Positions 33,390 through 41,873 of a stretch of DNA of 64,000 nucleotides are shown here, one piece after another; position 1 is the first letter of the stretch; the number at the start of each line of letters is the position of its first letter. The stretch is from JAJPHF01 sp035293805 (lineage in GTDB: Bacteria > Chloroflexota > UBA6077 > JAJPHF01): NCBI GenBank assembly GCA_035293805.1, contig DATGMD010000080.1:5706-69705 (forward strand), written 5' to 3'. A program made the translations under genes and the position numbers. Below the pieces are notes generated by a model. It was not told where the DNA came from. It saw only the letters and a program-made list of their open reading frames with translations, and searched no databases.

Positions 33390-34474
33390 TGGCAGTGCGC
33401 CCTGTCCACGTGGCCCGTGCAGTCGAAGACGTTGATTGTGACAGTCGTGCCCGTGAGGTACCCCGGCACCTGTTGCTGGCGGGGCCCGGTGCAACTGTCG
33501 GCAATCACTTTATCGACTTTCTGCATGCGACACGGTGGCCGCGCGTTACCCCGTATGCAGGGAGGGAACGCTGCACAGAACGCGGCGACGACGGCGTTGG
33601 CCGCCGCCTGCAACGCCGGGTCCGTTAGGCTCTCGAACTTACTCACGGCGTCCCGGGCTGTATCCGCCGGGATGGTCGCCGTTAGCTGGTTCGGCGCTCC
33701 GAGCGGCACACGATGCTCGCCTTGACACTTGTCACAGTCGCACTGCACGGAAGTGACCCGCCCCGTGCAGCTGAATGGGATGAGGCCGGCGGGCGTGCCG
33801 GCGGGCGGTGGGACAATTCGCGCGCACCCCCCCTGAAACGAGACCGTGAAGTTCTTGAGGGCGCACAGCGCGTCGGCAGGGCAGGCTGCAATGCTGGCAC
33901 AGAACCCCTCGGCGAAAGTCCGCGCCTGCGTGATCGCGGCCGGGCTCCTGTCGGCTTCGGCCTCGGCTGCCCGGGCGACATTCGCGGTAATGTTGACCGT
34001 TATCGGGCCAACTTGCGCCGCGGCGTTGTTCGCGGGGATATTTTGCGGCCCGCCCCCGCAGCGCGCGGCCTGCGCGACGGCCTCCCCTGGCTGGAAGAGC
34101 CACCGACCGAACAGGGCAGCCGTCAGCGCGGCTGCGCTCACCTGGAGCACGGTCACCACGAAGGCCCGCCGACTCCCGGAAACCCGCTCCGCGCGGCCGT
34201 CGGCCGGCTGGCAACGCTCGAACTCGTGCAGTGCTGCCGCTACCCGTCCACTCAGCGCGACGACGTGAAGCAGCAGCAGCAGGGTAAAGCTCGCGGCGAG
34301 GAGGCCAACCACCAGCGGCGCGACCGAATGCGGCCAGACCAAAGTTACCATCGCGAATCCGGCCCAGCTCGCGATAGTGCCAAGCACGGCTGACCGGATG
34401 CACCGTGGGCAGCGCCCCAGTTTGGCATCGACGAGGGTTCTGATCCGGGCCGGAAGGGACTGTAACGTATTCAT
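33383..34474 (-). CDS. DUF3624-like membrane protein with duplicated seven-cysteine domain
   Basis: The start at 34474 gives MNTLQSLPARIRTLVDAKLG and then RCPRCIRSAVLG, a DUF3624-like front with a CPRC knuckle at 22-25. Hydrophobic segments follow at about 30-75, and a second one after RRAFVVTVLQ at about 105-120. The C-terminal part (157-363) is a tandem duplication. Repeat 1 has Cys at 192, 198, 204, 217, 236, 245 and 247; repeat 2 at 300, 306, 315, 328, 352, 361 and 363. Spacing is C-x5-C-x5/8-C-x12-C-x18/23-C-x8-C-x-C, with a shared F-x-CTG-x-V. The domain looks disulfide-rich and extracytoplasmic. I do not recognise it. Confidence 0.7.
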   Translation of the reverse strand: MNTLQSLPARIRTLVDAKLGRCPRCIRSAVLGTIASWAGFAMVTLVWPHSVAPLVVGLLAASFTLLLLLHVVALSGRVAAALHEFERCQPADGRAERVSGSRRAFVVTVLQVSAAALTAALFGRWLFQPGEAVAQAARCGGGPQNIPANNAAAQVGPITVNITANVARAAEAEADRSPAAITQARTFAEGFCASIAACPADALCALKNFTVSFQGGCARIVPPPAGTPAGLIPFSCTGRVTSVQCDCDKCQGEHRVPLGAPNQLTATIPADTARDAVSKFESLTDPALQAAANAVVAAFCAAFPPCIRGNARPPCRMQKVDKVIADSCTGPRQQQVPGYLTGTTVTINVFDCTGHVDRAHCQC

Positions 34475-34844
34475 TGTCAGCCTCGTGGTCGTACACCCGG
34501 CTGCGGGCCTACAACTACTTGCTGACCGAGAGGGGGAGACCCCGATCATGGGGCCTGGCGGTCTCTCGGCGGATCATGATGCCACCGCGCTGCTCGTTAC
34601 GCATGAGGCATCACCGCGTTCGTTGGTCTGATGTGGGACATCAGACTAGTCGACAGGCCCGACATACCTGGTACCGTGGCGCTACCAGCGGCGCTACGAG
34701 GCCTGTCTACGAACAGCGGTACGAGAGACACTCCAAAGTAGATGTCCATGCTAGGCCCACTATAGCACCCATTCCGCCGTTGTCAATACCCCGATGTGCT
34801 GGTCATACCGCGGGTGATTGCCTACATTCAGGACGACCGCGAGA
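34475..34844. other. Lower-GC intergenic region with a 9-bp dyad
   Basis: No gene seen. At 34626-34646 GTCTGATGT and ACATCAGAC pair perfectly around GGG. The motif AGGCC(T/C)GTC-TAC occurs near 34700 and, inverted, near 34655. Confidence 0.35.
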
Positions 34845-34952
34845 CCGGGGGAGGCCGCGATAGGCGCGATCGACGCCGCCGCGCACGTGATCGAGACAGA
34901 TCACCTATGGGACTATCTGGAGCGGGCGGATCGCAAGCTGCGACCGCGCAGG
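34845..34952 (+). pseudogene. Amidohydrolase N-terminal remnant
   Basis: The frame reads EAAIGAIDAAAHVIETDHLW then DYLERADRKLRPR, which matches the N-terminus of the amidohydrolase at 36241 (AIDADAHIDENEQTWEYLAE then ADRRFRPI). It ends about a dozen bases before the hairpin at 34965. The real gene seems to have been cut here. Confidence 0.6.
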
Positions 34953-34964
34953 TGTTGGACGGCT

Positions 34965-34997
34965 GCGGGCTCGCTTGGCGTCGCCAAGCGAGCCCGC
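34965..34997. terminator. 15-bp perfect inverted repeat, GTC loop
   Basis: GCGGGCTCGCTTGGC and its complement pair perfectly around GTC, immediately downstream of the truncated amidohydrolase fragment. It resembles the palindrome at 18085 in architecture, though the sequence is unrelated. Confidence 0.45.
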
Positions 34998-35033
34998 GCT
35001 GCACGGTACTCCCTTGCCCGGTGAGCGCAATAG

Positions 35034-36113
35034 CTACAGGCGGTAGAAGCGCTCGGCGTTGCGGGCGAGGATCGCCTCCTTGTCGGCCTGGGTCAGCTCG
35101 TCGCTCTCCAGCAGCTCCTCGATGTCGTGCTTGCAGCTCTGGTTCGTGACCTCGTGCGGGAAGTCCGACGAGTAGAGCCAGGGCTGGTTGCCGACGACCT
35201 TCAGCGCGAACGGCAGCGTCAGCTCCTCCGTCTCGCAGCCGACGTAGAAGCGCCCCTCGCGGATGTGCTTCACGATGTACTGGTCGGGCCGCTCGCCCTC
35301 GCGCGGGCCGTACTGGTCGGCGGGGATGTGCTGGAAGTGCGTCTCGTGCGACGAGTGGAAGCGCTCCAGGCAGAGCAGCAGCCAGGCGATGCCGCCCTCC
35401 AGGAAGGCCAGGCGGACGCCGGGGAAGCGGTCGAAGATGCCGTTGTACACCACGCTCGCGCAGTTGATCGTGAGGCCCCACGGGTGGCCGAGCGCGTGGA
35501 CCGGCACGTACATGTTCAGGTGGTCGAGCCCGAAGCGGTCGTGGCAGCCGCCGTGGATGGCGAGCGCGCAGCCGAGCCGCTCGGCCTCGGCGTAGATCGG
35601 CCAGTACGGCTTCGAGCCGAGCGGCTGCGGCAGGCCGTTCGACGGCATCATCGCGCCCAGCATGCCCAGCTCGGTGACCGCGCGCCGCAGCTCCTTCACG
35701 GCCTCCTCGGGGTCCTGCATGGGGATGATCGCCATGCCCTTGAAGCGCGGGCTGAACTGCAAGTACGTCTCGTGCAGCCAGTTGTTGTAGGCGCGGGTCA
35801 CCTCGACGGCGTAATCCAGGCTGACGATTTTCCCGTAGGCCAGGGCGACGGTGGGATACAGGACCGTCCAGTCGATGCCCACGTCGTCGAGGAACGCCAG
35901 CCAGCCTTCCGGGCCGACGCGCGGCCGGCGGTCGCGCATCGGTGGCGTCTCGACCGCGCGGCCGTCGTGGAGGTGGTCCAGTGGCGGCCACAGGCTGCCC
36001 CGCCGCTGGGCGATCTCGCGGTAGGGCGAGCGCATGTGGGCGAGGATGCCCTCGTGGTCCTCGAAGACGTGGCCGTCGCCGTCGACGACCCGGGTGGCAA
36101 CGCGGGTGGCCAT
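35034..36113 (-). CDS. Amidohydrolase_2 family protein
   Basis: 359 aa. Opening VVDGDGHVFEDHEG has DxH instead of HxH. Other features: ALAIHGGCHDRF (His), LAFLEGGIAWL, and YSSDFPHEVTNQ (late Asp). The start at 36113 has AGGAGGTG upstream. It is divergent from the next amidohydrolase at 36241, sharing a 127-base promoter region. Substrate unknown. Confidence 0.85.
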   Translation of the reverse strand: MATRVATRVVDGDGHVFEDHEGILAHMRSPYREIAQRRGSLWPPLDHLHDGRAVETPPMRDRRPRVGPEGWLAFLDDVGIDWTVLYPTVALAYGKIVSLDYAVEVTRAYNNWLHETYLQFSPRFKGMAIIPMQDPEEAVKELRRAVTELGMLGAMMPSNGLPQPLGSKPYWPIYAEAERLGCALAIHGGCHDRFGLDHLNMYVPVHALGHPWGLTINCASVVYNGIFDRFPGVRLAFLEGGIAWLLLCLERFHSSHETHFQHIPADQYGPREGERPDQYIVKHIREGRFYVGCETEELTLPFALKVVGNQPWLYSSDFPHEVTNQSCKHDIEELLESDELTQADKEAILARNAERFYRL

Positions 36114-36240
36114 GGCTGTTCACCTCCTAGATTGCCTAACTATCTACCAGTCAGCCCCCGGTGAGGGCAAGCGGGTGGAGCGCCGGGCGGCGGGCTGCTA
36201 GACTGTCGCCAGCGGGCCGGACGAGCGGGAGGGAGAGGCC

Positions 36241-37299
36241 ATGCGCGCCATCGACGCCGACGCCCACATCGACGAGAACGAGCAGACCTGGGAGTACCTG
36301 GCCGAGGCGGACCGGCGGTTCCGCCCGATCAGCTTCGAGCTGTCGGCGGGCGAGCCGATCGGCCCGGCCGACGGCCGGCGCCACCGGCTCTGGCTGATCA
36401 CGGGGAACGCGCGGCTGCGCCGCTTCCGCAGCGACCAGGCCACCGGCACCACCGTCGAGACGCGCGAGCTGCTGGACGTGGACGCGCGCCTGCGCCACAT
36501 GGACGCGCTGGGGATCGAGACGCAGGTGTTGTTCCCGACGACGTTCCTGCACGCCGTGACCGACCGCGCCGACGCCGAGCTGGCGCTGTGCCGGGCCTAC
36601 AACCGCTGGCTGGCCGACCGCACGGCGCCGTCGGGCGGGCGGCTGCGCTGGGTGGCGCAGGCGCCGCTCTTGAGCATGGACCGCGTGGCGGAGGAGCTGC
36701 GCTGGGCGAAGGACCACGGCGCCTGCGGCGTGATGAAGAAGGGCGCCGAGTGCGGCGAGCGCGCGGCGAGCGACCCTTACTTCTTCCCGCTCTACGAGGC
36801 GGCCGAGGGCCTGGACCTGCCGATCTGCCTGCACCAGGGCGTCGGCGACCCGCACGTCTCGAACACGGCCGACAGCGCCCGCGTGGCCGAGGTGAACGTG
36901 ATCTCGGCGTGCATCTCGCTGGCCGACGCCCGCGTGCCCGACCAGTTCCCGCGCCTGCGCTTCGGCTTCATCGAGACGGGCGCCTCGTGGATCCCCTACG
37001 TGATCAAGCAAGTCGGGATGCGCGGCAAGGCCGCGAAGGCCGGCTATGACTTCAAGACCGGCTTCCTGGCGCATAACCGCTTCTACGTCACCTGCGACAC
37101 CGAGGACGACATCGCCTACCTGCTGAACTACGGCGCCGAGGACTACCTGATGGTGGGCACCGACTACAGCCACGTCGACCAGTCGGCCGAGCTAGGCGCG
37201 CACCGCGTCATTCTGGAGATGGCGCAAGCCGGCCGCTTCAGCCCCACCGTCGCTACCAAGATCGTGAGCGACAACGCGCGGCGCTTCTACGGGCTGTAG
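36241..37299 (+). CDS. Amidohydrolase_2 family protein
   Basis: 352 aa. It opens MRAIDADAHIDENEQTWEYL with DxH, then LHQGVGDPHV (His), IETGASWIPYVIKQ and VGTDYSHVDQSAE (late Asp). GGGAGGGAGAGG is upstream. Its N-terminus is the closest match to the remnant at 34845. A small conserved protein gene follows about 50 bases downstream. Confidence 0.85.
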   Translation: MRAIDADAHIDENEQTWEYLAEADRRFRPISFELSAGEPIGPADGRRHRLWLITGNARLRRFRSDQATGTTVETRELLDVDARLRHMDALGIETQVLFPTTFLHAVTDRADAELALCRAYNRWLADRTAPSGGRLRWVAQAPLLSMDRVAEELRWAKDHGACGVMKKGAECGERAASDPYFFPLYEAAEGLDLPICLHQGVGDPHVSNTADSARVAEVNVISACISLADARVPDQFPRLRFGFIETGASWIPYVIKQVGMRGKAAKAGYDFKTGFLAHNRFYVTCDTEDDIAYLLNYGAEDYLMVGTDYSHVDQSAELGAHRVILEMAQAGRFSPTVATKIVSDNARRFYGL

Positions 37300-37350
37300 G
37301 CGCGTCGGAGCAAGCCCGGCTCGCGCGGACGAGCGAGAGGAGCGGACAGG

Positions 37351-37806
37351 GTGGACGAGCTGCAGAGGGACGCAAGTCCGCCGGGGGCGCTGAGTGAGCT
37401 GGACGGCCGCTTCCCCTCTGGGCCCTGGACAGGGTTCTATCTGGAGCGCTGCCACCCGGGCCGGCAGTGGATGGAGCTGCGGCTGGCTTTCGCGAACGGG
37501 CGCATTCGCGGCGAGGGGCGCGACCGCATCGGCGCGTTCACGTTCAGCGGGAGCTATCACCTGCGCGACGGGACTTGCCACTGGATCAAGCAATACATCG
37601 GTCGGCACGCGGTCGTCTACCGCGGCTACAACGAGGGCAAGGGTATCTGGGGCGTGTGGGACATCCCGCCGAGCATGCGCGGCGGGTTCCACATCTGGCC
37701 AGTCGGGATGAGCGATCCCACCCTGCAAGCCCAGACGGAGCAGGTAGACGAACCTATCGAAGTATCGCGCGAGCTGGTCGTGTCCGCCGGACAACGCCAG
37801 CCGTAG
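37351..37806 (+). CDS. Conserved hypothetical protein
   Basis: GTG start after GAGGAGCGG, 151 aa. It contains GRFPSGPWTGFYLERCHPG, MELRLAFANGRIRGEGRDRI, VVYRGYNEGKGIWGVWD and GGFHIWPVGMSD. The repeated Gly/Trp-rich beta pattern looks like a lipocalin-like or beta-barrel fold; I have a general memory of similar uncharacterised proteins but no name. Probably cytoplasmic, as no signal is present. Confidence 0.6.
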   Translation: MDELQRDASPPGALSELDGRFPSGPWTGFYLERCHPGRQWMELRLAFANGRIRGEGRDRIGAFTFSGSYHLRDGTCHWIKQYIGRHAVVYRGYNEGKGIWGVWDIPPSMRGGFHIWPVGMSDPTLQAQTEQVDEPIEVSRELVVSAGQRQP

Positions 37807-37988
37807 TCCGGTCCCGCACCGTCAGTAGCCGCGCCAGCCTGCCAACTTTACTCCTCGGGTGTCCCCGCCACCAGATCGCCGCGGCCGCGGAAGGGACGCT
37901 GGGTGTGGCAGTATCGGGCATCCGGCCTCCTGGGTCGTGCTCGCCCTAGGTTCCGTTGACGAGATTACTTGAGCCAGATGCTGAGCAG

Positions 37989-38528
37989 ATGCGAGCAGAA
38001 GGGGTGCTAGCGGTGATCCTCCCCAAAGAGCGCGACCCTCGCTTCATCACCATCCGCCGCGGTGGGACGCTCACCGATTCGGATCATCAGCTCCTCGCCC
38101 TGTGGGCCGCAACGTGTGCAGAACACGTTCTGTACCTGTTTGAGTCGGCAAAGCCTTCGGACCCGCGACCACGTCAGGCGATCGAAGCTGCTCGTGCTTG
38201 GACTCGTGGTGAAATAAAGATGATGCAGGCGCGGGCTGTGGGTGGCCATGCAATGGCTGCCGCCAGAGACCTACAAGGAGCACCACGCCATGCAGCATAT
38301 GCTGCTGGCCAGGCTGCTGTTGTCGCGCACGTCGCCGCGCACGAGCTTGGGGCGGCCGCCTATGCGATCAAGGCCGCACGTGCTGCGGCGCCGGCAGGCG
38401 AGGGTGAGAGCGCCGGGCGACGCGAGTGCCGGTGGCAGCGCGACCAGCTCCCGGCGGCGATTCGCGAACTCGTACTCGACGACCAGCGGTTGCGGAACGC
38501 CATCTGCTGGTCGGTGTTCGACCGCTGA
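37989..38528 (+). CDS. Putative immunity protein (Imm5-like family)
   Basis: The ATG at 37989 is used; TTG at 37956 and GTG at 38004 are alternatives. About 179 aa. The segments DPRFITIRRGGTLTD, LLALWAATCAEHVL, IEAARAWTRGEIKM, VAHVAAHELGAAAYAIKAAR and the closing QLPAAIRELVLDDQRLRN match the putative immunity protein family found near polymorphic toxins. No toxin gene lies nearby, so it may be orphan immunity. Confidence 0.65.
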   Translation: MRAEGVLAVILPKERDPRFITIRRGGTLTDSDHQLLALWAATCAEHVLYLFESAKPSDPRPRQAIEAARAWTRGEIKMMQARAVGGHAMAAARDLQGAPRHAAYAAGQAAVVAHVAAHELGAAAYAIKAARAAAPAGEGESAGRRECRWQRDQLPAAIRELVLDDQRLRNAICWSVFDR

Positions 38529-38626
38529 GAGCGCGTCGGGGCGCCCGCACTGCCCGGCAAGCGCAGCGAGCGAACGCCGTGAGCTTAGATTCATCGGACC
38601 GCGAGCGGGCCGCGGCCAAGCGGGCG

Positions 38627-38704
38627 CTAGTGGTCTGTCAATGGTCAATTGTTAAGTGTGGGCAACTGCCAACACTTAACAAATCACCCGTGACGAGGTA
38701 CTAG
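38627..38704. mobile_element. 78-bp MITE with IS630-like terminal repeats
   Basis: The element is symmetric about 38665.5. Its 33-base arms match at 24 positions, including the outer CTAGT and the inner TTGTTAAGTGT, with a 12-base loop. TA dinucleotides at both edges fit an IS630-type TA target duplication. The right arm, read outward to inward, matches the IS630-like end at 63876 in 21 of 25 bases. The right TA is part of the TAG stop of the gene at 38701. Confidence 0.65.
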
Positions 38705-39846
38705 GGCTGGTAGCGGCCGAGCACCTGCACGGCGTAGTCGCAGTAGCCGTTGTCGAGGGCCTGGGTGAGGTCGGGCTTCTGGGGCACGTAGCCGTTGGCG
38801 ACGTACCAGTCGAGGTCCCAGGCCATCGCGTCCGCGTTCAGGTAGCAGTCGGGGTTCATGTAGGCGGCGCCCATCTGGTCGTAGAGGGCGGGGTCCTTCA
38901 CCGTCGTGTTGCGGGTGAGGATGGCGACGATCTCCGCGCGGTTGCGCCGCTCGGGGCCGAACGCCTCGTGGTAGTCGCGCAGGCCCCGCGTGTAGGCTAC
39001 CGCCAGCCGGTTGCCCGCGTCCCGGCCCATCTGCGCCATCGTCGGCCCGTAGACGACGGCGGCCGCCTGGTCGCCCGGATACAGCTCGGCCCCCGTCTTC
39101 CAGCGGGTCAGGATGCCGCGCGCCTGGCCCTGGGCGATGAACGGCTCTAGCTCCATGCCCGCGTCCACGCTGCGGTTGGCGAGCGCCGCGAGCATGTCCG
39201 GATAGGTGAGGTTCTTGAACTCGACGTCGTCGAGCGTCAGGCCGACCTCCTTGAGCGCGCGGTCCACCATGATCTCCAGGCCCGAGCCGCGGTCGGACAG
39301 CCCGATCGTGCGCCCCTTCAGGTCGCGGTAGTCGCGGACCGCGCCGCTGGCGGCCAGGTCGGCGCTCAGCACCATCGCCTGCACGCCGGTGAAGGGGCCC
39401 TGGGGGTCGGTGCCGACGGAGCCCTTCGTCATGACGAGCTTCACGTCGATGCCGCGGGCGATGGCGTTGAACAGCCCCGAGCCCACCGCCCCGACGCCCA
39501 CGTCGAGCTGCCCCGCCGCCAGCGCCGGGACCGAGCCCTGGCCCGTGTTGATGTCCACCAGCTCGACGTCGAGCCCCTGCTCCGTGAAGTAGCCCTTCTC
39601 CTGCGCGGCGTACAGCGCCACGTCGGACGTCAGGTGCTGCGTGGCCACGTTCAGATGAATCGGTGGGCCAGGCGCCGCGCCGCCGGTCGGGGCGGGGGCG
39701 GCCGGCGCGGCGGCGGCCGGGGCGCTTACCGCGGCGGACTGGGCCGCGCCGCTGCCGGCGGGAGCGCTAGCGGGCGGCGCGGCTGGCGCGCACGCGGCGG
39801 CGAGCCAGAGCGCCGCCCCGAGAGCCAGGCGCCGGGTCGTTTGCAC
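38701..39846 (-). CDS. ABC-type substrate-binding lipoprotein (NMT1/THI5-like)
   Basis: GTG start after AGGAGAGG. 381 aa, MQTTRRLALGAALWLAAACA with lipobox Cys19. Closest paralog is 20826-21974 (LNVATQHLTSDV, GLFNAIARGIDVKLV, GRYQP end). It is the last gene of a binding protein-SDR-binding protein run on the minus strand, and its stop codon overlaps the edge of a MITE. No permease or ATPase is linked. Confidence 0.8.
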   Translation of the reverse strand: MQTTRRLALGAALWLAAACAPAAPPASAPAGSGAAQSAAVSAPAAAAPAAPAPTGGAAPGPPIHLNVATQHLTSDVALYAAQEKGYFTEQGLDVELVDINTGQGSVPALAAGQLDVGVGAVGSGLFNAIARGIDVKLVMTKGSVGTDPQGPFTGVQAMVLSADLAASGAVRDYRDLKGRTIGLSDRGSGLEIMVDRALKEVGLTLDDVEFKNLTYPDMLAALANRSVDAGMELEPFIAQGQARGILTRWKTGAELYPGDQAAAVVYGPTMAQMGRDAGNRLAVAYTRGLRDYHEAFGPERRNRAEIVAILTRNTTVKDPALYDQMGAAYMNPDCYLNADAMAWDLDWYVANGYVPQKPDLTQALDNGYCDYAVQVLGRYQP

Positions 39847-39897
39847 GGCACCTCTCCTGTCTGGGCAAGCCGGCGAAGCCCGCCGCGTCGGTAACCG

Positions 39898-40692
39898 CTA
39901 TGGGACTGGCGTCGCGCCGCCGTCGAAGTTGATCGCGACGCCCGTGATGTAGCTCGCCCGCGCGGAGACGAGGAAGGCGACGAGGTCGGCTAGCTCGCTG
40001 GCGTGCGCGACGCGCCCGACGGGCACGCCCCGCTGTGCCGCGAACCGCCGGTAGAACTCCTCCTCGTCCAGTTCGGGCGACTCGCGCTGGCGCAGCCGCT
40101 CCCACTGCATCGAGCGCACGAGGCCAATGCAGACGCCGTTGACCAGGATGTTCTCCGGGGCGTACTCCTGGGAGAGCGCCTTCGTCACGGCCAGCCCCGC
40201 CGCGCGCGCCGCCGCCGTCGGCAGGCTGCCGGCCCGCGCGACCTTTGCGCCGCTGTTCAAGATGTTGACGATGCGCCCACCGCCCTGGCGCCGCATGTGC
40301 GGGACCGCCTCGCGCGCGCAGCGCACGGCCCCGAACAGCTTGGTCTCGAAGTCCCGCGCCCACACCTCGTCGGACAGGCTCTCGAACTTGCCGCCCGCGC
40401 TGCTGCCCGCGTTGTTGACCAGGATGTCCAGCCGCCCGAAGCGCTCGACGGCGGCCGCGACCAGGCGCGCGGGCGCGTCGGGGGCGCCGACATCGAGCGG
40501 CACGGCCAGGACCGGGTGGCCCGTCGTCGCCTCGAGAGCCGCGGCCGCCGCGCGCAGGTGCTCCTCCCGCCGCGCGCAGATCGTCACCCCGACGCCCTCG
40601 GCGCTCAGCCGCTCGGCGACCGCGCGTCCCAGCCCGTCGCTGCCGCCGGTAACGATCGCCGCCTTGCCAGCCAGGCCCAGCTCCATCGGCAT
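39898..40692 (-). CDS. Short-chain dehydrogenase-like protein lacking catalytic Tyr and Lys
   Basis: 264 aa, start at 40692 with GGAGG at good spacing. Rossmann motif TGGSDGLGRAVA and LVNNAGSSAG are intact. The active-site stretch reads VNILNSGAKVARAG, LPTAAARAAGLAVTKAL, so T-x3-R replaces Y-x3-K, as in its paralog at 14943. It sits 51 bases before one binding-protein gene and 14 bases after another. Confidence 0.8.
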   Translation of the reverse strand: MPMELGLAGKAAIVTGGSDGLGRAVAERLSAEGVGVTICARREEHLRAAAAALEATTGHPVLAVPLDVGAPDAPARLVAAAVERFGRLDILVNNAGSSAGGKFESLSDEVWARDFETKLFGAVRCAREAVPHMRRQGGGRIVNILNSGAKVARAGSLPTAAARAAGLAVTKALSQEYAPENILVNGVCIGLVRSMQWERLRQRESPELDEEEFYRRFAAQRGVPVGRVAHASELADLVAFLVSARASYITGVAINFDGGATPVP

Positions 40693-40706
40693 TGCTAGTC
40701 CTCCCG

Positions 40707-41873
40707 CTACTCCTCGGGGCGGCGGCCGATCTCGTTCAGGACCTCCTCGACCAGGTCGGTGCCCCAGTAGTTGGCGAACGCCGCGTCGGAGATCGGCTGG
40801 GGCACCAGGCCCAGGTCCCGGAAGAATTGGTAGCAGTACGCCATCGACTCCTTGTTCGGCAGCCCGTTTGGGTCGAAGTTGGGCGGGTCCATCTCGTGGA
40901 CCGTGGCCGCGTCGAGGTTCGTGGCCCGCGCGATAACGTCCTCGACCTGGGAGCGGTCGGCGGCGCTCGTGCGGCCGGCCCGCGCGTCGAGGTAGTCGCG
41001 GATGCCGTGGATGTACGCGCGGATGAGGCCCTTGGCCACCGGGCGGTTGTTGTACAGGTCGTCGTGCAGCCCGAGCGTGGTGAGCGTGAAGTTCGGATAC
41101 AGGTCCTCGACGCCCATGAGCCGGACAATGGTGCCCTGCCGCCGCGCGCGCGACGTGAACGGCTCCGAGATCATCGCGGCGTCGATGGCGCCGTTCGCAA
41201 GCGCGCCCACCATGTCCGCGAACGACAGCCCCTCGACGTGCATGTCGTCCAGTGTCAGGCCGACGCGCTGTAGCCCCGCCGAGAGCGCGCAGCCGCTGGT
41301 GGTCCCCTTGCCGGGCGACACCAGCCCGAGAGTCAGGTCTTTCAGGTCCTCGAGCCGGCGCCCCTGGCCTCGGTCCCACACTTCCTTGCGGACGACGATG
41401 GACTGGTCACCCGCGGTGCCGGGGCGGAAGGTGCCTCGGTCGGCGACGGCCTTCAGGGGGATGCCGCGGGCGATGGCGTTGAACGTGGCCGGGTTGGCCG
41501 CGCCGCCCCCGATCTCGAGCTGCCCGGTGGCGAGGGCCGGCATCGCCTCCGACCCGTTGCCAAAGTAGATCATCTCGAGGTCGATCCCTTCCTGGGTCAG
41601 GTAGCCGCGCGCCTCCGCGATGTAGAAGCCCACGTCGACCGCCAGCCGCTGGTAGGCCATGCGGAGGTGCGTGGGCGCGACAGGCGCCGCCTGGGCCGTG
41701 GGCTGCACTGTAACTGCCGGCGCGGCGGGCGCGGCCGGGGCGGCGGAGGCCGCCGGCGTGCTAGCCGGCGCCGGCTTGGAGGCGGCGGGGGCGCCAGGCG
41801 CGCACGCCGCCAGGGCGAGCAGCGCGCTCGCCGCGAGCTGCGCCGGCCAGGACGCGCGAGGGCACCGCCACAT
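40707..41873 (-). CDS. ABC-type substrate-binding lipoprotein (NMT1/THI5-like)
   Basis: The start at 41873 follows AAGGAGG and opens MWRCPRASWPAQLAASALLA with the lipobox at LALAACAPG (Cys25). About 388 aa. Mature-part motifs: YIAEARGYLTQEGIDLEMIY, LEIGGGAANPATFNAIARGI, ATNLDAATVHEMDPP. It is more divergent from the others. It begins the binding protein-SDR-binding protein operon, divergent from the selenoprotein gene at 42295. Confidence 0.8.
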   Translation of the reverse strand: MWRCPRASWPAQLAASALLALAACAPGAPAASKPAPASTPAASAAPAAPAAPAVTVQPTAQAAPVAPTHLRMAYQRLAVDVGFYIAEARGYLTQEGIDLEMIYFGNGSEAMPALATGQLEIGGGAANPATFNAIARGIPLKAVADRGTFRPGTAGDQSIVVRKEVWDRGQGRRLEDLKDLTLGLVSPGKGTTSGCALSAGLQRVGLTLDDMHVEGLSFADMVGALANGAIDAAMISEPFTSRARRQGTIVRLMGVEDLYPNFTLTTLGLHDDLYNNRPVAKGLIRAYIHGIRDYLDARAGRTSAADRSQVEDVIARATNLDAATVHEMDPPNFDPNGLPNKESMAYCYQFFRDLGLVPQPISDAAFANYWGTDLVEEVLNEIGRRPEE

